Shown here: piece by piece, positions 22,701-24,162 of the stretch
Position numbering within the stretch: position 1 is the first letter of the stretch
Layout: each line of letters opens with the position of its first letter
Assembly (NCBI GenBank): GCA_945883145.1
Contig: CAMCXB010000036.1
Coordinates: 1 to 24,162 of the forward strand
From: Bordetella parapertussis
GTDB lineage: Bacteria > Pseudomonadota > Gammaproteobacteria > Burkholderiales > Burkholderiaceae_D
Reading direction: 5' to 3'
Length of the DNA stretch: 24,162 bases
Program-made: the position numbers and the translations under genes
Notes under the pieces: generated by a model
Database searches by the model: none
The model's input: the letters and a program-made list of their open reading frames with translations, nothing else
Told to the model about the DNA's origin: nothing

Positions 22701-23513
22701 GAACCTAGCGAGATGAATTTCATACGCAAGCATGCATTAGCCCATCAAGCAGAACATGGATGTGATCTTGAAACGGCTGCACTACGTGTGTTTGGTAATG
22801 CAGAAGGTGCGTATGGTTCGAATGTCAGTCAATTAGTGGATAACAGTCGTTGGGAAGATGAAGATGAACTCGCTGAAACCTATACCAAGCGTAAAGGTTT
22901 TGCGTATGGTGTGTCAGGTCGTCCAGTGCAACAAACAGCATTACTCAAAAGCGTTTTATCAGGCGTCGATTTAGCATATCAAAATCTTGATTCAGTTGAA
23001 CTTGGTGTAACAACCATTGATACTTACTTCGATACTCTAGGTGGTATCAGCCGAGCAGTGAAACGCGCTAAAGGTCCGAACGCTCCCGTTGCACCTGTCT
23101 ATATCAGTGATCAAACGAAGGGCAGTGGAACGGTACGTACTTTGACTGAGCAAGTCGCACTAGAAACCCGTACGCGTATGTTGAATCCTAAATGGTATGA
23201 AGGCTTACTGAAAAATGGTTACGAGGGTGTGCGTCAAATCGAACTGCATGTCACCAACACCATGGGTTGGTCAGCCACGACTGGTCAAGTTCAACCTTGG
23301 GTGTATCAAAAGCTGACTGAAACCTTCATGCTCGATCCAGAGATGCGTGAACGTATGGCTAAGCTTAATCCAACCGCAGCAGCAAGAGTGGCTAGTCGCT
23401 TGTTAGAAGCTTCCAATCGCGAATTCTGGAAGCCTGATGAAGAAACGCTCGCACAACTCAAGCGTGCGGAAGAAGATCTAGAAGACCGATTAGAAGGCGT
23501 CTTCGAAGAATAA
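19728..23513 (+). CDS. bchH: Magnesium chelatase subunit H (bacteriochlorophyll synthesis)
   Basis: BchH is the porphyrin-binding subunit of Mg-chelatase, which with BchI and BchD inserts Mg2+ into protoporphyrin IX, the committed step toward bacteriochlorophyll. At 1261 residues it is normal for the family. The N-terminal part (about 15-180) matches the ChlH/BchH N domain (RVVIVTMDSHLASA, ALSASEVMRLTRMGKFSM). The CobN/Mg-chelatase core follows, with conserved FGTHGALEFMPGKQ (His624, Glu628) and GDLPNFYLYASNNPSEG. The C-terminal region includes AYGSNVSQLVDNSRWEDEDE and the HVTNTMGWSATTG segment. These favour BchH over cobaltochelatase CobN. Start ATG 19728 has GAGG eight bases upstream; the second ATG at 19734 is too far from it. 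It has its own long promoter region, and no bchI or bchD is in the window. Other bch genes must lie elsewhere. Confidence 0.95.
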   Translation: MIMNNSARKVQSANLSARVVIVTMDSHLASATNRAQSVLSRSFPGLTLTVHAASEWGNSPSALARCIEDIEQADIVIAAMLFLEDHFLPVLPALIARRDKCDAMICALSASEVMRLTRMGKFSMDGKTSGPMALLKRLKGNSKPGEGSKPSAAGARQMKIVRQLPKILRFIPGTAQDVRIYFLVLQYWLAGSEENITSMIAMLLDNYADGPRRGLRGQFKVKPPIDYPEVGLYHQNMKGEVQNKGMSELTANLPSVAKTGKRGTVGLLLLRSYLVAGNAAHYNGVITALEARGMRVVPAFATGLDARPAVEKFFMKDGRSTVDAIISLTGFSMVGGPAYNDSKSAEEILAKLDVYYLSVMPVEFQTLERWGANERGLMPVEATMMVAIPELDGSTGPIVFGGRSNGDGDQCTGCSRRCVFPASENEHDMQVCIERADMLASRVGKLIDLKRAERANKKIAAVVFNFPPNAGATGTAAFLSVFESMFNLLASMKAAGYTVTMPKDVDDLRESVIKGNAEQYGAMANVHATIPVDDHVRRERWLKEIEAHWGPAPGQQQSDGRSIFVLGAQFGNVLVGIQPAFGYEGDPMRLLYEKGFAPTHAFSAFYRYLREDFGASAVLHFGTHGALEFMPGKQAGMSGDCWPDRLIGDLPNFYLYASNNPSEGMIAKRRAAATLISYLTPPIAQAGLYSGLVDLKASLERLRGLDPESESERAELTILVQTQAAELELATMEPAWGDDADDKVQKLYNDVLEFEYTLIPEGLHVIGRPMSVAERTDMLLSIADASHGVQPTPELRNTIQSMLTDSQSAVITPEHAELMKSLAEIDRVLCEDNEINGILHALDGGYVRPAPGGDLIRTPEVLPTGRNLHGFDPFRLPSAFAVKDGKRMAEHLLQRHTQDGNPLPETIALVLWGTDNLKSEGAPIAQALALMGAKPRFDSYGRLAGAELLPLEEVGRPRIDVVITLSGIFRDLLPMQIKLLAEAAFLAASADEPSEMNFIRKHALAHQAEHGCDLETAALRVFGNAEGAYGSNVSQLVDNSRWEDEDELAETYTKRKGFAYGVSGRPVQQTALLKSVLSGVDLAYQNLDSVELGVTTIDTYFDTLGGISRAVKRAKGPNAPVAPVYISDQTKGSGTVRTLTEQVALETRTRMLNPKWYEGLLKNGYEGVRQIELHVTNTMGWSATTGQVQPWVYQKLTETFMLDPEMRERMAKLNPTAAARVASRLLEASNREFWKPDEETLAQLKRAEEDLEDRLEGVFEE

Positions 23514-23744
23514 AGCCTCTTTCTTTATTGACTCATTGCCTTGCTATCTTGTTAATTAAATAGTTAGCTATCTACTAATCCGCATCTTCCTTGCGTAATC
23601 TGAAGGTTATAAATGATATGCAGTGATAGAAAAAACTGCGTAACTCATAATTAATTTTTACTCACTGAAAGTTCTTTTTACATTCTCTAGGACTTCTGTT
23701 ACTTTCTTCCCATTCAAAAAAGATTTAAACGTATATTAAAAGAA
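23514..23744. other. Gap between bchH and ppaA-like gene
   Basis: This AT-rich, non-coding stretch contains no clear intrinsic terminator for bchH; AATAAAG/CTTTATT around 23510-23532 is a weak AT hairpin. With the palindrome that follows, it separates bchH from the regulator gene by 290 bases, suggesting the latter has its own promoter. Confidence 0.5.
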
Positions 23745-23763
23745 TGTCATTTAAGTAATGACA
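23745..23763. promoter_or_regulatory. Perfect palindrome before ppaA-like gene
   Basis: TGTCATTTAAGTAATGACA has perfect 7-base arms (TGTCATT/AATGACA) and a 5-base spacer, 40 bases before the start codon. It begins TGT and ends ACA like a PpsR/CrtJ site but is one base longer (N13 instead of N12). It is most likely an operator; PpsR is a candidate. Confidence 0.5.
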
Positions 23764-23803
23764 TCGTGCGTTGTGTATTTGGCAGTACGAGGGGAGACAG
23801 TGC

Positions 23804-24162
23804 ATGAACTTTAATATTGCGGCAGCAGTTCGTTCTGCTATGCCTAAGAAAAAATACTGGCTGATGTCCAGTGATGATGGATCAGGCGGTTCATCAGGCT
23901 CCTCGCGCTATTCCGAAAGCAATGACAACAAAGAAGTCTGTCAGGCTTCTTTAATGGAAATTCTAGAGACGCAAATCATTCCAAGTTTGTTAGCGGCTAA
24001 CGAATTTGCTGAACCGTTTTATTCAACGGATGGCGTTAGAACTGCACTCCCCACGGAGTCAGAAGTTTCAAACTTTGCAGATCTTTGCACTAACCCAGAT
24101 GAAGTTGCGCCCGATCTTTTTGTTCAAGGCTTAATGACAGAAGGGCTGAGTTCGGAAGCTAT
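23804..24162 (+). CDS. ppaA: PpaA/AerR-like photosynthesis regulator, 5' part
   Basis: The frame is open from ATG 23804, with GAGGGGAGA as a strong ribosome site, to the right edge: 119 codons, C-terminus missing. The first 50 residues are polar and Ser/Gly-rich (DDGSGGSSGSSRYSES). Then come LMEILETQIIPSLLAAN, TESEVSNFADLCTNPDEVAP, and LFVQGLMTEGLSSEAI. This order (a helix with E-x-x-IIP-x-L, a short variable stretch, then a helical bundle with L-x-x-G-x-x-x-E-x-I) is that of PpaA/AerR proteins and of the helical module before B12-binding domains. The cobalamin domain itself would lie beyond the edge. PpaA/AerR proteins bind hydroxocobalamin and modulate PpsR/CrtJ in response to light. Lying next to bchH supports this reading. 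A MerR-type or methyltransferase relative is less likely. Confidence 0.68.
   Translation, partial: MNFNIAAAVRSAMPKKKYWLMSSDDGSGGSSGSSRYSESNDNKEVCQASLMEILETQIIPSLLAANEFAEPFYSTDGVRTALPTESEVSNFADLCTNPDEVAPDLFVQGLMTEGLSSEA

Noticed and set aside
19728..23513. Cobaltochelatase CobN instead of BchH
   Set aside because: The N-terminal domain and the AYGSNVSQLVDNSRWEDEDE region are of ChlH/BchH type, and a photosynthesis-type regulator gene follows.

Overview
The window reads as a chromosomal segment of a moderately AT-rich betaproteobacterium, probably Burkholderiales and possibly Polynucleobacter-like, with genes for bacteriochlorophyll synthesis. Three things point there: a full-length BchH magnesium-chelatase subunit beside the start of a PpaA/AerR-like photosynthesis regulator; a textbook proteobacterial LexA box (CTGT-N8-ACAG); and the general gene repertoire (CIO-type bd oxidase, FeoAB, EthD protein, adhesin-E-like protein, ESPR-type secreted adhesin). 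The genus is inference, because there is no rRNA or other marker gene here.

Layout. Positions 1-1106 (minus) hold the first 368 residues of an unrecognised protein with four copies of a 28-residue helical repeat. Positions 1436-5675 (plus) are a redox block: thioredoxin 2, a single-domain rhodanese, a two-helix DUF2892-like membrane protein with a CPAC motif, an OsmC-type protein, and both subunits of a short-Q-loop cytochrome bd oxidase, closed by a hairpin terminator. Positions 5877-7903 are feoA-feoB. Positions 7904-8664 are mostly non-coding: a terminator, about five copies of a roughly 30-bp repeat, and a small minus-strand gene with a LexA box in its promoter. Then come an EthD-family protein (minus), an MHS-family transporter (plus), an adhesin-E-like secreted protein (minus) and a SOUL protein with an internal duplication (minus).

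Positions 12299-16657 encode a 1452-residue two-partner-secretion exoprotein; its TpsB transporter is not in the window. Positions 16765-19268 carry a membrane hybrid histidine kinase and a LuxR-type response regulator, convergent with their stop codons 8 bases apart. Positions 19728-23513 are bchH, and from 23804 to the right edge runs the start of the PpaA/AerR-like regulator. Both have palindromic elements upstream that resemble PpsR/CrtJ sites imperfectly.

How the genes fit together: trxC through cioB looks like a thiol/sulfur-handling and oxidative-stress cluster attached to an alternative quinol oxidase. FeoAB supplies ferrous iron. The kinase/regulator pair, bchH and ppaA may form a signal-responsive edge of a photosynthesis gene region. 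The parts least explained by known families are the repeat protein at the left edge and the small putative SOS gene at 8103-8318. No tRNA, rRNA, CRISPR array, transposase or integrase was seen.
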